Source: Tillandsia leiboldiana (taxonomy: Eukaryota; Streptophyta; Magnoliopsida; Poales; Bromeliaceae). Taken from it: a stretch of 64,000 nt of DNA. The stretch is from assembly GCA_029204045.2 (NCBI GenBank), contig CM055068.1:38663821-38727820 (forward strand), written 5' to 3'. Position numbers and translations under genes: made by a program. This document shows, in pieces, positions 30,989 to 43,391 of this stretch. The notes beneath the pieces were generated by a model. It ran no database searches. It saw only the letters and a program-made list of their open reading frames with translations, and had not been told where the DNA came from. The first letter of the stretch is position 1. Each line of letters begins with the position of its first letter.

Positions 30989-32576
30989 TTTTGGATTCGG
31001 AAAGGTGATATCTTTCCTTGTCTTAAGTTCTAAATAGCTTATGACTGTATGTAATGCTTTGATTGGTTTTCCTTTCATATTTTTGTTAATCTCTGCATTA
31101 CATGTTTTCAATGCTCTTCGTTTTTATGTTTTGTTTTTAAACAAAAGGGCTTTAACGAACAAGTGCATTGAATAAAAAGGGTTTCACTTTCAATCACTCT
31201 AATTTAATTTTATATGAATTATCAACTTTACTCCATAATCATAATTCTTGAAGATATTTCATTATAGGAGTTTTTGATAATTATATTCATCAAATTTTAG
31301 TAATCATGTGTGATCTTTAGATGATTATTCTATCTCGGTTGTGTGAGTTCTTTGTGATAAACATGAGACAACCGATTGACTAAAATTTGGGATTTAATTC
31401 TTTCACATAAGAGATTGTATTTTCGTACAAGGGTAATGAAATGAATTGCAAAAGATGTGGAAAGAGTTACATCCGAAAGGAGTGTGAAAACTACCACCAC
31501 ATGTTGGAAAGAGCTGCCACCCCGGTCGTCTGGTTTGTGTGTGAAGCTACCACATGTTATGGATGCTTGAAAAATATTTATGAAATTTTGTTTAGTTGAA
31601 GCATTCGGAGATTTAAATTCAAAGTTCTTATTTTGAACAATCTCCTGGTTGGTATAAGGTGGGATAGTTAAAAGATGCTCAAAGAGCCACCCTTAGGTAT
31701 TTTAATGCATATCTCAATCTAAAAGGGTAAAATTCAAAATTGATGTCATTTGGAAATCTCTGTAAGTCATCTTTATAAATCCGTTACATCTTGATAGACT
31801 TTGGATCTCAAGATTATTTTTGATGACTTGTGTTTGACGTATATAATATGAAAAACGGTTTATAATGTTTTTTCTTTGTTTTTCATGATTTCGGAGTAAA
31901 TCTTTTTAATTTTTGTAAAACTAATTGGATTGAATGACATCTATGTGATCTCATATTATTTTCAAGCACTTAAATTGTTTTCTTGATGGAATACAAATCG
32001 GTAATTCAAATATTTCAAAATCTGGATTTGTTTCAAGAAATTATTTGATTTTTGCTTTTGAGTACCGGTACACAATCTGTGTTTTTGTTATATACCGGAA
32101 CTGAGCTTTTATCTCTCTTTCTCTGTGAACTAATGTTGTTAGTGATTTCTTTTTGCCTATATTCACTGTTTGACAATTTGTGACAAAAAGGGGAAGAACA
32201 GAAATAGGGGGAGAACAGAGATAGGGGGAGAACAGAGATGCTCAAGAAAGGGGGAGATAAAGAAAAGAGATAATGAAAAAGGAGCAGAAAAACAAAAAGA
32301 ACCAAAAGGACGAATAAAATGTAGGATTCCATTTCTAACGACTAAACGTTTGATTTTGTTTGGAGTTTTTGTTTTGCAGGATATACATCACTTTAAGACT
32401 CCAAGTCCCAAGTCATAGAGTTTGTTCTAAGACTGGTTCAAATGTATTTTTTGTTTATTGGATCTTTCACGCAAAGAAAATTAATGTTTTGGTGATGACA
32501 TTGAGTTTTGATTTTTTGGTTTAAGATGAGTGTCTTGAGCGTTTTATGTATTTTTGGGTTTTGTCACGAAATTGCC
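30989..32576 (+). other. Copia-1 internal non-coding region
   Basis: About 1.6 kb, AT-rich, with only short frames and no pol or envelope similarity. The region 32185-32260 holds repeated AGGGGGAGAACAGAGAT units that look like extra polypurine tracts. Copia-2 keeps the same region (58685-60319), so it seems to be part of the family design. Confidence 0.75.
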
Positions 32577-32588
32577 AAAGGGGGAGAT
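32577..32588 (+). other. Copia-1 polypurine tract
   Basis: AAAGGGGGAGAT directly precedes the 3' LTR TGTTACGG. It is preceded by GTCACGAAATTGCC, the usual context in this group. Confidence 0.88.
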
Positions 32589-33748
32589 TGTTACGGCTTT
32601 TTGTGTTGGCATATTTCGTGAGTTGAGTCGGAGTCTTGAAGTGATCAAATTGTCAATCAGCAATTGAAGACTCAGAGATGATTCAACAAGATCTCAAGTT
32701 GACACTCAGTGTTTTGAGTCTTGAAGATTGAAGTTGAAGAATTGTGGATCATATACATCAATCTTAAAGAAAATGGATTCGGATTGATCAGGTATGTTTA
32801 ACTAAATAATTTTGGTGATCCGAATACATTTGTGTAGTTTAGAAACACTTGGATAAGTTTTCATTGCTTAAAAATCAAAAACTGGAGAAATTGGATGTTC
32901 AGAGTCCAGTTCAGAATTTCTGATCCTGAACCGATCCGGATCAGAATTCCGATCCGGATCCCGAACCTTGTTTTTTCAGGAATTGCTGAAAAAAAGACGA
33001 CAGTCCGGATCGCCGTAAATCCGATCCGGATCATCGTGCGGGAAAATTTCCGTTAAGTCAGTTTTTGATGCTTATCTCTTTCTAAAAGTTTCTAAACTAT
33101 AAATAGACACTTAGGGTTTCTCAAGAACTACCGATGATTTTATAAAACACTTGAGAGCAACCCTAGAGGCTAGGTTTTTTATCGTTCTTCTTTATAGCCT
33201 CTTTTAGGTCAATTCGACGGTTCTTCCAAGATCTATCTTTTGTCGAATTGATCTAGTCTTTGCTTAGAGATTTTTTCTACGGTTCTTCAATGATATTCTA
33301 AGCAAAGGATCACCATCAAAGCCTATATTCTATATCGGCCGTTTGCGTCGTGGATTCGACGTAGCATCGTGGATTCGATGTGTTGAAGGCATTTCGTGGA
33401 TTCGAAACGTGTGCTCGTGGATTCGAGTGGCGTTCGTGGATTCGAACGTGTGCAGTGGACGTGCAATCGGTGAGCGCAAGGTCCGAAGAAGTTGAAGGAG
33501 GGGTTGAGTCCGTGGAGTCGGTAATCACCTTGTTATTCTTCTTTTCTTAGTGGATTGTTATTGCGTGTTGGTCCCGTGGTTTTTCTCCTGGATTGGAGTT
33601 TCCACGTATATCTCGGTGTGCTATTTTTATTTTCCGCATTGGTTTTTATTTTGCACTGAGATTGGTTTTATAAGTATTACACCTATTCATCCCCCCTCTA
33701 GTTGTTTGATAGTACCTATTTAGATCTTTGGGGATCCAAAAACCTACA
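32589..33748 (+). repeat. Copia-1 3' LTR
   Basis: 1160 bp, ending ACCTACA before TSD GATCC. Same module order as the 5' LTR. Confidence 0.94.
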
Positions 33749-33753
33749 GATCC

Positions 33754-35241
33754 AGGTAGTCGATTTGATTGGCATCGTCGTTCTGAGCGCAGTGGCGTTG
33801 ACCAAATTTCCGTTTGACGAGCCGAAAGCATCGTAAAGCGTGCAGAATAGTTTATTTTACCGTATTTGATGGATTTTAAAGTTATAGGGGACCGAATGCG
33901 ACAAACCAAAATCACTACTTTATAGATCTCGTCGAGCAGAACGTCGTGGTGGTGTTCGCTTTTCGTTTTGACGACTCGATTATCTCGAAAAGCATGTAAA
34001 ACGATGAAAAACGGTGTTTATGCTTAAGAGCCCCCGCATTTTATGTGCGGAATCGAATGGGACTCTTTGGAGAGGGACCTAGATATGAACTAAAGTCCCT
34101 GTAAAGGACCCAGCTCTAAATACTAGCCATGGAGGGGCTAAAGAGCATCTTGTTGCAGCAACCCTTTATAGGTTAGCGTTAGGTTTATCCCGGGTAAACC
34201 CTATCCGAGAGCCCTGCACCTAGCCGCCTCAGGGAGATACTCCTCCTCCCTCTGCACCTTCCCCCACGGTTGCGTCCCCTGCCAGCCGCCGGAGATCGCC
34301 GGAAAAGAAGCAAGAACCGTCCTCACATCGGAGTTGGTGGGGAGGGAAGCAACCGAAGGGCTCGGGTTCTCTCCTAACCACATCTGGGAGCACCCTCGGC
34401 CACCAGAAAGGCAGACCGAAGAGCCCCGACGCATGGAACCGCCGCGCGCCGCCGGGCCATCTTTTTCTCCTTCCGCGAGGCCGGTGAGTGGAACCCTTTC
34501 CTCTCTTATTTTTATCACAACCTAGACCATGGCAGTCACCTACTGACGTCGTAGGGAGCACCCCGGACAGACCCCGAAGTCCCAGGACCCCCCGATGGCC
34601 GGCGAGTGCTGACGGGTCGCCGGAACCCTAGATCGTGGCCGGGTTTCGCGCGCGCTGCCTCCGGAGCTCCGGCGCCGGAACCAAGTTGATCAGTTTTCTC
34701 TGTTGGGTCTCAGAAGAGGCCCCACAAGGTTTGGAGGGCTTTGGTGCAGTGTGGGGCGCGGGGGAGCAAGCCCTAGCTCCGGGTCGTCCTCCCCGCGGCC
34801 GAACTCCACCGCCCGTCGCCGCCCGTCGCTCCTCCGGCGCCGGCCAACCTTGGTAAGTCTTCTGAGACCTTGAGCATCCCTTTTTGTCCAGTTGCTTGCG
34901 ACCCATGCAGCCCCGTTTCCAAGTTGCCATTAATGGGATCCTAAAGCTTCATCATCTTCTTCCTCGGGTTGGGGGTATGCAGGGACCTCCAAGTTTGTGC
35001 GGCTGAGGTCCATTTCACATCTGGAGGTCGAAGGAAGGCTATGCTCACCTTAGTTTGAAGCTGGACCGAGAGGCAAGAGGGCTCGGCCAACTTGAGCTCC
35101 ACCGGGGAGGGTGTGTGGTTTTCTTGCTCCAGCGACCACACCAGCCGTGCTGCTACCACCCACAGGTGAGCCCTCGAGTTTTTGTTATGTCCTCTAAGTG
35201 ATGCTCACCATTGTTGCGGCCCAGAATCTCTGGATTGGTAA
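33754..35241 (+). other. S3 LTR, second segment (promoter and leader-like)
   Basis: Part of solo LTR S3 between Copia-1 and S2. A candidate TATA-like CTAAATACTAG lies at about 34112. A C-rich leader with donor-like GGTGAGTG (34483) and GGTAAGTC (34851) follows. The frames on both strands between 34200 and 34930 are low-complexity Pro/Arg/Gly and have no recognisable domain. The TSD of S2 (GGTAA) is 35237-35241. Confidence 0.7.
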
Positions 35242-35954
35242 TGTAGTGGCCACTGGTTTTAAATTATTTTGGATCTTTTAATCCTGGGTTCTTTTGATTT
35301 TGGGCGCCGTTTTTCGCTTCGGGGGTCCGGAGGGTGAACTAATATTTTTTATTTCCGGGCAGACCGTCGGGGCTCGCGAGTATTTTTAGACAATAAAGCT
35401 CGTGAAACGGAGAATGGCGGCCCGATCGGTTTTGGATTCCGACTCCGGAATCTCCCAGAATAAATTCGGGAAGGTTGCTTGCAGTTTAGACGACTTGCGC
35501 GGTTATCGAGGCAGACCGGACCCTGGTTCGTGACCGATCATTCTAGTCTTTCTGTGTGGTTTAGGCTATTTTCCACTGTCCTTGTTTTGACCGCCTGGTT
35601 TAACATGTGGTTTGGGGTTAGGGTTCCACTTTTCCCACTCCTTTCACCCTAGGCGTGCGTATCCCGAGCGCGGACGAGGAATCGCTTTCCCACCCCAACG
35701 CTACCTCCTTCCCATCGATCGGCGTGAAGATCCCAGCGGCGCGACCGAGGAGAGGGAGGGACGACCGTACACCTTTCGAAACCGGGCACGCAAGAAACGG
35801 GACGATCCTTTTGACCCCTTTGTTCAACCCTAAGCGACGAAACCGAGGTGAGCATGGTTTTAGATCGTTCTTGTTTTCTTGTTCCCTCGTTTTCTTGTTT
35901 TTAGCAAGCGCGGGGGGGGGGGGGGAGGATGAAGGCTTCGCCGAATTCCGGCGT

Positions 35955-36344
35955 GCGTGCGGACCCTCGCATGCGGGCGGCACCGGGTACGGGTGGCACA
36001 CCCGCACGGCCTGCGCAGGGGCAGGGCATGCGCACCCGCGCATGCGGGCGGCACCGCATGCGGGTGGCGCACCCTCACGGCCTGCTCAGGGACTGGGCAT
36101 GCGCACCCGCGCATGCGGGCGGCACCGCATGCGGGTGGCACACCTGCACGACCTGCGCAGGGGCTGGGCATGCGCACCCGCGCATGCGGGCGGCACCGCA
36201 TGCGGGTGGCGAACCCGCACGACCCGCGCAGGGGGCTGGGCATGCGCACCGCGCATGCGGGCGGCACCGCATGCGGGTGGCGCGCCCGCTCGGCCTGCGT
36301 AGGGCTGGGCGCGCGCGCACCCGCGCATGCGGGCAGCACCCGCA
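35955..36344. repeat. GC minisatellite of S2
   Basis: About five units of about 66 bp with CGCATGCGGGCGGCACCGC and GGGCATGCGCACCC. It continues at 45386-45480 on the other side of element D. The reading frames on both strands are compositional. A run of 13 or so Gs lies just before it (about 35910-35925). Confidence 0.88.
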
Positions 36345-37096
36345 TGTCACGCCCCGGGGGTTTTATTTTACCGGAAACGATACTTCAAAGTACGCGTAAA
36401 GTGCGTACAAATTTTTTGTTTAGAAACCTCCTTCCCCGGCGCGTGCCCAGACCCGCCACATATACAGATTTACTCAAAAATCGGGCAGAGTCTCCTCTGT
36501 ATATGCACGGCGTCGCGGCTGTTACAATAGTCGATCATAAGCAATCATTTTCCCATTTAATCACAACAGTTCGAAGTAGTACGGTGCATGAAGACTAAAC
36601 AATACCCGTGGCAAGTCTAGTTGAAAGTAAAAACTCACCGTTTGAAAACAGGCCCACACAGCCTTAGGTTTTGAAAACATATTAGAAAACGGCATAAATC
36701 CACAAGGTTTAGAAAACGGCCCAATGGGAACAATAAAGGAAATAGTAGTGCATAACCAGCAAGAAAGTACTCAACATCCACACGACCCCACAAGGGTATC
36801 GAGAACCACACAATAACCTACTGTTCTGAATGAAATGCAGAGAAAGTAAATGATACAGCATACTAGGGCTCCCTCAGCCCGACTGCTACCACCTCGGCCT
36901 CACCGTCGCCTACCTCTACCCCCTGGAGGTACCTGTCACAGAGTGGGTAGTCAGCGACACTGTCATAAGAGTAGTACTAAAACAGTAAAGTAATACCAAG
37001 TCACCAAAGAAAGACTAGCCGGAATAACCGCTCTACTCGTAACGGTAACTCGCAACCACCTGTACCACCTGTAACACCTGCAACCCCGGTATCACC

Positions 37097-37246
37097 TGTA
37101 ACACCTGACCCCATCGGGATCCAATCCCGGCTGTCTCACACCTGACCACATCGGGATCCAATCCCGGCGGTCTCACACCTGACCACATCGGGATCCAATC
37201 CCGGCGGTCTCACACCTGACCACATCGGGATCCAATCCCGGCGGTC
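37097..37246. repeat. 37-bp tandem repeats in D left LTR
   Basis: Four units of CACACCTGACCACATCGG followed by GATCCAATCCCGGCGGTCT. Each can fold through CGGGAT/ATCCCG with a three-base loop. They hold the position of the GGTG-loop hairpins of other LTRs. The right LTR has them at about 44140-44293. Confidence 0.85.
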
Positions 37247-37403
37247 GCACCGCTCGCACCTCGCTGCCTCAAACCCCACAACTAATAAGGGGCCCCCCAC
37301 TACGTCACCTCGTGGGGTAACACGGGTCAAAGACCGCCTTTCCGGAAAAGAGCACCCTTTGCGGTGGCCAAACCGCGGGTGCGCGTGTCGCAACTCGAGC
37401 ATA

Positions 37404-37452
37404 AGTAACCAAGTAACCAAGTAACCAAGTAACCAAGTAACCAAGTAACCAT
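37404..37452. repeat. Nine-base tandem repeats in D left LTR
   Basis: Repeats of AAGTAACC(A), five to six copies. The right LTR copy lies near 44450-44499. Confidence 0.85.
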
Positions 37453-37854
37453 GTCACGGGGTAAGGTAGTACATCACAGAAACCATCAGTGTTAGTACCG
37501 ATTAACAATAAAAAGTCCCTTTCGGATTACCAACACAATACTCAGCCTCGACCATAAACCCACCTTGTTGTCGCGCTCCTGACTGATGTAAAGTTCTCTC
37601 GCGTCTCGGGTGCCCGCCCGGACCTACACGAATCTCGGTTGTCGGAGGGAAAGGTGATCCGATCCTGCGAGTTCAGCTACAAGGAATGTGAGGACGTCTC
37701 CCTCTCCTTCCTTGGTCTCGCCGCTTGGATCCTCCGCGCAATCGGTGAGGAAGCAGAAGGGTTCGGTTTGGGAAACTGAAGGGTTGGGGAATTGGGGTTT
37801 CGTACGCAGGGGACTTGTGGGGCGTGGGGAATTGTGGGAAGATACGGGTAGTTA

Positions 37855-37955
37855 AGGGGAGTGCGGTGGTTAAAGGGGAGTGGGTAGTTATGGGGGGTGG
37901 CGGTAGTTAAAGGGGAGTGGGTAGTTATGGGGGGTGGCGGTAGTTAAGGGAAGTT
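37855..37955. repeat. G-rich tandem repeats in D left LTR U3
   Basis: About three units of GGGGAGTGGGTAGTTATGGG and GGTGGCGGTAGTTAA. The right LTR copy is at about 44900-45000. Confidence 0.75.
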
Positions 37956-38338
37956 GCACGACGGGGGAAAATAACGGGAACGGTTAAGTTGGCGGGAGCG
38001 GTTAAATTGGTAAAAGGGAATTAACCCAGTTCAAGTTAAAACGGGTCCAAATCAGGTGCGAACTAGAGTCCGGTATGTCTGAAAAACCGCGTTATCCACC
38101 TGAACCGTTAGATACCTTCCGGAATTTATTCCGGGAGATTCCGGCGTCGGAATTCAAAACCGTTTCCGCCGCCATTCTCCGTTTCGCGAGCCCTATTAAC
38201 TAAAAATACCCGCGGGCCCCGACGGTCTGTCCGGAAACAAGGAATTATTCGCTCATCCTCCAGTCCCCCGAAACGAAATGCGGAAATAACGAAACCAAAA
38301 GTAGACCCTTAAAATATTTTAAACCAGCGGCTACTACA

Positions 38339-38354
38339 CCACTCACCTCTTAAA
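38339..38354 (-). other. D polypurine tract
   Basis: Minus-strand TTTTAAGAGGTGAGTGG abuts the LTR start TGTAGTAG. The AGTTTCGAGGACGAAAC motif lies just upstream. Confidence 0.82.
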
Positions 38355-38374
38355 ACGAGTTTCGTCCTCGAAAC

Positions 38375-41300
38375 TCAATCTTGGTTCGCGATAAAGAGAT
38401 AAGGGTAGCCCTCTCTCATCTTCGATTCTAGTTCCCACGTCGCTTCCCGCTCCTCGTGGTTGCTCCAGTGCACCTTCACATAGGGGATGTCTCGGTTTCG
38501 AAGCGTCTTACTTTCTCTTGCTAGTATTCGCACAGGGGTTTCCTCGAAACTTAGGTCCTCCTTTAGTTCGAGTGTCGAGACGTCCAGCACGTGCGACGGG
38601 TCGGGGAGGTATTTCTTGAGCATCGAAACGTGGAACACGTCATGAATCCGGTTGAGGTTCGGTGGTAGGGCAAGGCGGTAAGCCACTGGGCCGATCCGTT
38701 CCAGGATCTCGAATGGCCCCACGAACCGCGGGCTTAGCTTTCCTTTTAACCCGAATCGCTTGATTCCCCTGGATGGCGAGACCCGCAAAAACACGTGCTC
38801 TCCCTCCTGGAACTCTAAATCGCGGCGTCTTCGATCCGCGTAGCTCTTTTGTCGACTCTGGGCGGTTAGTAAGCGCCGTCTGATGAGGCGCACCTTCTCT
38901 TCTGTTTCTTCCACCAAGTCGGGTCCCAAGAACTTCCGTTCTCCCAAGTCGTCCCAACAGATCGGGGATCGACAGCGTCTCCCGTATAAGGCTTCGTAGG
39001 GTGCCATCAATATGCTGGCCTGGTGGCTATTGTTGTAAGCGAATTCTACAAGTGGTAGGTAACGCTCCCAACCGACTCCCCAATCGAGTACACAGGCCCG
39101 AAGCAGGTCTTCTAGCGTCTGTATCACTCGCTCCGACTGCCCGTCTGTCTGGGGATGGAAGGCTGTGCTGAAGTGCAATTTAGTCCCCAAGGCTTGTTGC
39201 AGGCTCTGCCAAAACTTTGAGACGAAACGCGTGTCTCTGTCTGATGTGATCGATGCCGGTACTCCATGCAGTCTCACAATCTCGCTGAGATAGACCTGAG
39301 CCAACCGCTCCCTGGTCCAAGTTGTGTGAATCGGCAGGAAGTGCGCTGACTTCGTTAGCCGGTCCACCACAACCCATATTGTGTCATGTCCTTGCTGTGA
39401 ACGCGGGAACCCGGTGACAAAGTCCATGGTGATATGGTCCCACTTCCACTCCGGTACCGGTAAGGGTTGTAACTTTCCCGCCGGTCGTTGATGTTCCGCC
39501 TTTATTTGTTGACACACCAGACAATGAGCTACAAATTGAGTTACCTCCCTCTTCATCTTGGGCCACCAGAAGGTCTGCTTAAGGTCCCTGTACATCTTTG
39601 TACCTCCGGGATGCGCTGCATAAGGGGCGTTGTGTGCCTCCGATAGGATTTCCCTCTTCAAATCTGGGGTATCCGGCACGCAAATCCGCCCGCGGAACCG
39701 TAGAGTGCCATCGCCTTCCGCGGAAAAGTCCCCTTCCTGATTCGGCGAGATCTTGTCTCTTACGAGCTGCAAGTGCGAGTCCGCCTGCTGTCCCTCTCGA
39801 ATCTTCTCTAGCAGTGTTGGCTTGACCACCAGAGTTAGAAGTTGCGCAACCGTGCCTGCTGGCACTACTTCCAACCCTAGTCGTGAGAATTCCGCGATCA
39901 AGTTGCTCTGCTCAGTTATCGCACCTACCGATCCTCCCTCCAATCGCCCCTTCCTGCTCAGCGCGTCTGCTACCACATTTGCTTTCCCTGGGTGGTATTG
40001 GATCGTTATGTCGTAATCCTTCAGTAACTCAAGCCACCGTCTCTGCCGCAGGTTTAGTTCCTTTTGGGTGAATAGGTATTTAAGACTCTGGTGATCTGAG
40101 AAGATGTTACAATGGACACCAAAGAGGTAGTGTCTCCATAACTTCAGAACGAAGACCACCGCAGCGAGCTCTAAATCGTGTATTGGGTAGTTTCTCTCGT
40201 AGTCCTTCAGTTGTCTAGACGCATAGGCTATTACCTTCCCCTGCTGCATTAATACACCCCCAAGGCCGATTCTTGAAGCGTCGCAGTACACCTCATAGTC
40301 CTCACCGGGTGTTGGTAGTACAAGAATCGGTGCCTCGGTTAGCCTTCTTTTCAGTTCTTCAAAACTTTCCTGGCATTTGGCCGTCCATACAAACTTTTCT
40401 CCTTTCTTGGTCAACCGGTTTAGAGGGGCCGCAATCTTCGAGAAACCCTCGACAAAGCGTCTATAATACCCCGCCAGCCCCAAGAAACTGCGGATCTCTG
40501 TCACCGTCGTGGGCGGCTGCCAGTCTATCACCGATTCCACCTTCTTGGGGTCCACGGCGATTCCCTTTGCTGAGATCACATGCCCCAGGAATCCCACTTC
40601 GCGTAGCCAGAACTCACACTTTTTGAGCTTAGCGAACAGCTTCTGCTCCCTGAGGGTTTGGAGAATCGTTCGTAAGTGATCCTCGTGCTCCTCGTCGGTG
40701 GATGAGTAGATTAGTATATCATCGATGAAGACCACCACGAACCGGTCTAAGAATGGTCTGAAGACCCGATTCATCATGTCCATAAAGACTGCGGGGGCGT
40801 TCGTAAGTCCGAACGGCATGACCGTAAATTCGTAATGGCCATACCGGGTCCGGAAAGCGGTCTTCGGAATGTCCTCATTCCGAACCCGGAGCTGGTGGTA
40901 GCCTGACTGTAGATCAATCTTTGAAAAGACAGTCGCTCCTCGTAGTTGGTCGAAGAGGTCGTCGATTCTAGGCAGGGGGTACTTATTTTTCACCGTGACC
41001 TTGTTTATTCCTCTGTAGTCGATACAGAGTCGCAGGCTCCCATCCTTTTTCCGTACGAAAAGTACTGGTGCGCCCCAGGGTGACACACTCGGCCTGACAA
41101 ACCCTTTGTCCAAGAGGTCTTCCAGTTGCGCCTTTAACTCCTTCAACTCCGCGAAGGCCATTCGGTAGGGTGCCTTCGTTATAGGTTGAGTACCTGGCAA
41201 GAGTTCAATAGGGAACACCACCTCCCTTTCAGGGGGTATCCCAGGCAGCTCCGTCGGAAAGACATCCGGAAAGTCCCTCACCACCGAGATGTCTGAAGGT

Positions 41301-42766
41301 GTCGTCGAGGGTCGGGTAGCCAGATCTACTGATGCCAAATAGGCTACACACCCACCCTCTATCAGACTCCTGGCTCGAGCCGCTGAGATGACTGCCGGGA
41401 AGGAGGTGCTCTTGCACGCTAGGTACGCATTCTTAGGGAAACTTGGTTCTTGTAGTTGTACCATCCGCTTATCGCAGTCGATAAGTGCTTGGTACCTTGA
41501 GAGCCAGTCCATGCCCAAGATAACGTCGTACTCCTTCAAGGGAATCACTATTAAATCCCAAGGGCAAAATAGCCGCCCTAGCTTAATCGGGCAAGTGGCT
41601 ACCAAATTAGTCGCCTCCAGCGTCCCACCCGCGGTCTGGACCGTCAATCGGCTTTGAAGAGGTGTTTCCTCGAAGTCATGCGAAAATACGTACTCGCGAG
41701 AAATGAACGAGTGTGTTGCTCCAGTATCAAAGAGGGTCCTAGAACGTGAATTTAAAATGGAAGTTATACCTGCAAGTACGTGCTCCGGCGGTTCCGATTC
41801 CTGGCGGGTCATGGAATAAATTCGCCCGCCCGGTTGAGGCTGCTTATCCTCTTCACGCCGCGTAGCCTGGGGCCTAGAGGCCGACCCCATAGGTGCTTTT
41901 CCCCGCCCCAAAAATTGTGGTGAAGGCGTGGAAGCTGCAGAGGAGGCTGATCCCACGGTAAGGGGGCAATTGCGGCGGAAGTGCCCCTGCTTGCCGCAAC
42001 GGAAGCAATGGTCGGCTCTCTGGGAGCAACCCGACACTCCATGCGCTCCCCCGCAGATCACGCAAGGCCCGTCTCTTGGCCTCGGCTCTCCCGTAGGTGC
42101 GCTCCATGCTCCCGACTGTGCCCTCCACCGCTTGGGGAGTCGGCTCCCAGCAGATGACCCCCCTCCGTAGCTCTGCTGTTGCCGCTTCCTATCTTCATGC
42201 TGTGCCGGGGCCTCCCTCCTAGCGCGGGTAACGGCAATCCCACGCTCTACGACAGTGGCCCGGTCGACCACTTTCTGGAACGTATGCAAATCGGCGGCTT
42301 GAACCACCTGGAAAATATCACTTCGCAACCCATCCACGAATAGTTGCGCCTTGTGGGGTTCATCCCTTATAACGAAAGGGACGCAATTTGCCAGGCGCAC
42401 AAATTCGCGCTGATACTCCATAACCGTCTTGCTCCCTTGCTGAATATGGTTCAGGTCGTCCTCCAGTTTCTTCTTGACGCTATTTGTGAAGAAGGCCCCA
42501 AACAATTCCTGCTTGAACGTCGTCCACAATAGTAGCACGGTGCCCTGGGTGGGATCAGGGCGCACCGTCTTCCACCATAGACGAGCGTTTCCCTCCAAAA
42601 AGTGAACTGCCAGAGTGACGCGTTCGGGGTCCTCGATGAGTAGGTCCTCAAACAATTTTTCCATTGATCCCACCCACTTTTCGACTACCCAGGGATCAGT
42701 CGTCTCCCCCTCGAACGTGGGTGGTTCGAACTTCATGAAGTCCGCCAGATTGGCCCGCACTCGCTC
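38375..42766 (-). CDS. D gag (most)-pol polyprotein, downstream of the nonsense codon
   Basis: About 1461 codons in frame with the upstream gag. Approximate order of residues: Gag core [17 protein letters not shown] (near 25), two zinc knuckles ([13 protein letters not shown] and [14 protein letters not shown], near 250), protease DTGATHSFI (near 345), RT with FIDD (near 690), RNase H with [11 protein letters not shown] (near 835), integrase HHCC (near 1060), catalytic [15 protein letters not shown] and TDGQSERV, and a chromodomain ending [20 protein letters not shown]. All catalytic residues I checked are present. The Met assigned at 42760 would be a GTG in the natural frame, so the true start is the upstream gag ATG. 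Confidence 0.93.
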   Translation of the reverse strand, partial: ERVRANLADFMKFEPPTFEGETTDPWVVEKWVGSMEKLFEDLLIEDPERVTLAVHFLEGNARLWWKTVRPDPTQGTVLLLWTTFKQELFGAFFTNSVKKKLEDDLNHIQQGSKTVMEYQREFVRLANCVPFVIRDEPHKAQLFVDGLRSDIFQVVQAADLHTFQKVVDRATVVERGIAVTRARREAPAQHEDRKRQQQSYGGGSSAGSRLPKRWRAQSGAWSAPTGEPRPRDGPCVICGGAHGVSGCSQRADHCFRCGKQGHFRRNCPLTVGSASSAASTPSPQFLGRGKAPMGSASRPQATRREEDKQPQPGGRIYSMTRQESEPPEHVLAGITSILNSRSRTLFDTGATHSFISREYVFSHDFEETPLQSRLTVQTAGGTLEATNLVATCPIKLGRLFCPWDLIVIPLKEYDVILGMDWLSRYQALIDCDKRMVQLQEPSFPKNAYLACKSTSFPAVISAARARSLIEGGCVAYLASVDLATRPSTTPSDISVVRDFPDVFPTELPGIPPEREVVFPIELLPGTQPITKAPYRMAFAELKELKAQLEDLLDKGFVRPSVSPWGAPVLFVRKKDGSLRLCIDYRGINKVTVKNKYPLPRIDDLFDQLRGATVFSKIDLQSGYHQLRVRNEDIPKTAFRTRYGHYEFTVMPFGLTNAPAVFMDMMNRVFRPFLDRFVVVFIDDILIYSSTDEEHEDHLRTILQTLREQKLFAKLKKCEFWLREVGFLGHVISAKGIAVDPKKVESVIDWQPPTTVTEIRSFLGLAGYYRRFVEGFSKIAAPLNRLTKKGEKFVWTAKCQESFEELKRRLTEAPILVLPTPGEDYEVYCDASRIGLGGVLMQQGKVIAYASRQLKDYERNYPIHDLELAAVVFVLKLWRHYLFGVHCNIFSDHQSLKYLFTQKELNLRQRRWLELLKDYDITIQYHPGKANVVADALSRKGRLEGGSVGAITEQSNLIAEFSRLGLEVVPAGTVAQLLTLVVKPTLLEKIREGQQADSHLQLVRDKISPNQEGDFSAEGDGTLRFRGRICVPDTPDLKREILSEAHNAPYAAHPGGTKMYRDLKQTFWWPKMKREVTQFVAHCLVCQQIKAEHQRPAGKLQPLPVPEWKWDHITMDFVTGFPRSQQGHDTIWVVVDRLTKSAHFLPIHTTWTRERLAQVYLSEIVRLHGVPASITSDRDTRFVSKFWQSLQQALGTKLHFSTAFHPQTDGQSERVIQTLEDLLRACVLDWGVGWERYLPLVEFAYNNSHQASILMAPYEALYGRRCRSPICWDDLGERKFLGPDLVEETEEKVRLIRRRLLTAQSRQKSYADRRRRDLEFQEGEHVFLRVSPSRGIKRFGLKGKLSPRFVGPFEILERIGPVAYRLALPPNLNRIHDVFHVSMLKKYLPDPSHVLDVSTLELKEDLSFEETPVRILARESKTLRNRDIPYVKVHWSNHEEREATWELESKMREGYPYLFIANQD

Positions 42767-43162
42767 TCATTCCGCCCGCGTAACCGTCCCTTCCCTGGCG
42801 ACGGCGGCGGTCGCGGGGGTGCTCCCGCCGAGAGCCCCCGGCGCCGGCCCCACGGACGCTGATGCTGGTGCTGCCATCGGCGCCGTGGTCTGGGTAGATG
42901 CTAGCCCGGCCGTTGCCGCCGGTAGAGGGGTTGCCCCTACCCCAGCACCTGTCGCTTGCGGTACTGCGGCCGGTGCAATTGGTTCCGGTGGAGGGGCGGG
43001 AGCGATCGGTTGCTGCTGCGTCAATTGACGCACGCGATCCGTAAGGGTCGCCATCTGCCCCGCCATCTCCCTCAATTGTTGCCGCAGGAGCTGGTTCTCT
43101 GCAGCTGCTGATGTCGTCGCATCTGACCCTACCTCCCCGGCTGACGCTCGGGTCCGTACCAT
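42767..43162 (-). pseudogene. D gag N-terminus, ended by a nonsense codon
   Basis: I take the Met of MVRTRASAG (43160-43162) as start because E1 shares it; eight residues upstream are less conserved. A helical stretch ([20 protein letters not shown]) and a long Pro/Ala linker follow. The frame stops at TGA (42767-42769) where E1 has an Arg codon between two Glu. CGA to TGA by C-to-T change at a methylated CpG would explain it. The frame continues unshifted beyond. Confidence 0.9.
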
Positions 43163-43372
43163 TGTCTGTACCGACATACCAACCAAAGCTTAGCACTCAT
43201 CTCTGCTAGATAAACCATCGTAAAATCGAGAGAGAAAAGAAACATTATCTACAATTTCCCCTCCCCGATCTCTCACGTCTTAACCCTTAAACCCTGCACA
43301 TTTCATTTATTCGTAGTTAAGTGTGATATCTCGGTGGATGTTGGGCCGTCACTATTGTGATTAAAGCAAAGT

Positions 43373-43383
43373 CTCTGATACCA
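43373..43383 (-). other. D primer-binding site
   Basis: Minus-strand TGGTATCAGAG, eight bases after the 5' LTR end at 43392. Confidence 0.88.
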
Positions 43384-43391
43384 TCTTAATC

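Larger units (their letters stand above)
27867..33748 (+). mobile_element. Copia-1: gag-only SIRE/Maximus-like retrotransposon (TR-GAG type)
   Basis: Flanked by TSD GATCC (27862-27866 and 33749-33753). LTRs are 27867-29044 (1178 bp) and 32589-33748 (1160 bp). The internal region is about 3.5 kb: PBS, gag split by a frameshift, 1.6 kb of non-coding DNA, and a PPT. There is no protease, integrase, RT or RNase H, and no scar of them. Copia-2 has the same plan, so the lack of pol is a family trait. Confidence 0.93.
36345..38338 (-). repeat. D 3' LTR (left copy)
   Basis: 1994 bp. It lacks the GC-rich intron-like block of E1. The joint is at 37633/37634, where CCGAG meets ATTCGTGTAGG on the minus strand. 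It has four 37-bp repeats (37097-37246) carrying CGGGAT/ATCCCG stems, a run of nine-base AAGTAACCA-type repeats (37404-37452), and the terminal hairpin at 36454-36512. Confidence 0.95.

Noticed and set aside
34201..34930. Possible first exons of a host gene (GC-rich frames, GTGAG/GTAAG sites)
   Set aside because: The stretch is bounded by the ends of solo LTR S3, and the same leader grammar occurs in the other LTRs.
35616..35626. Telomere-like GGGGTTAGGGTT
   Set aside because: A single short occurrence within an LTR; no array.
35618..36598. Cys/His/Pro-rich frames that look zinc-finger-like
   Set aside because: They translate the CGCATGCGGG repeats of S2 and continue into the D LTR; regular Cys/His spacing comes from the repeat.
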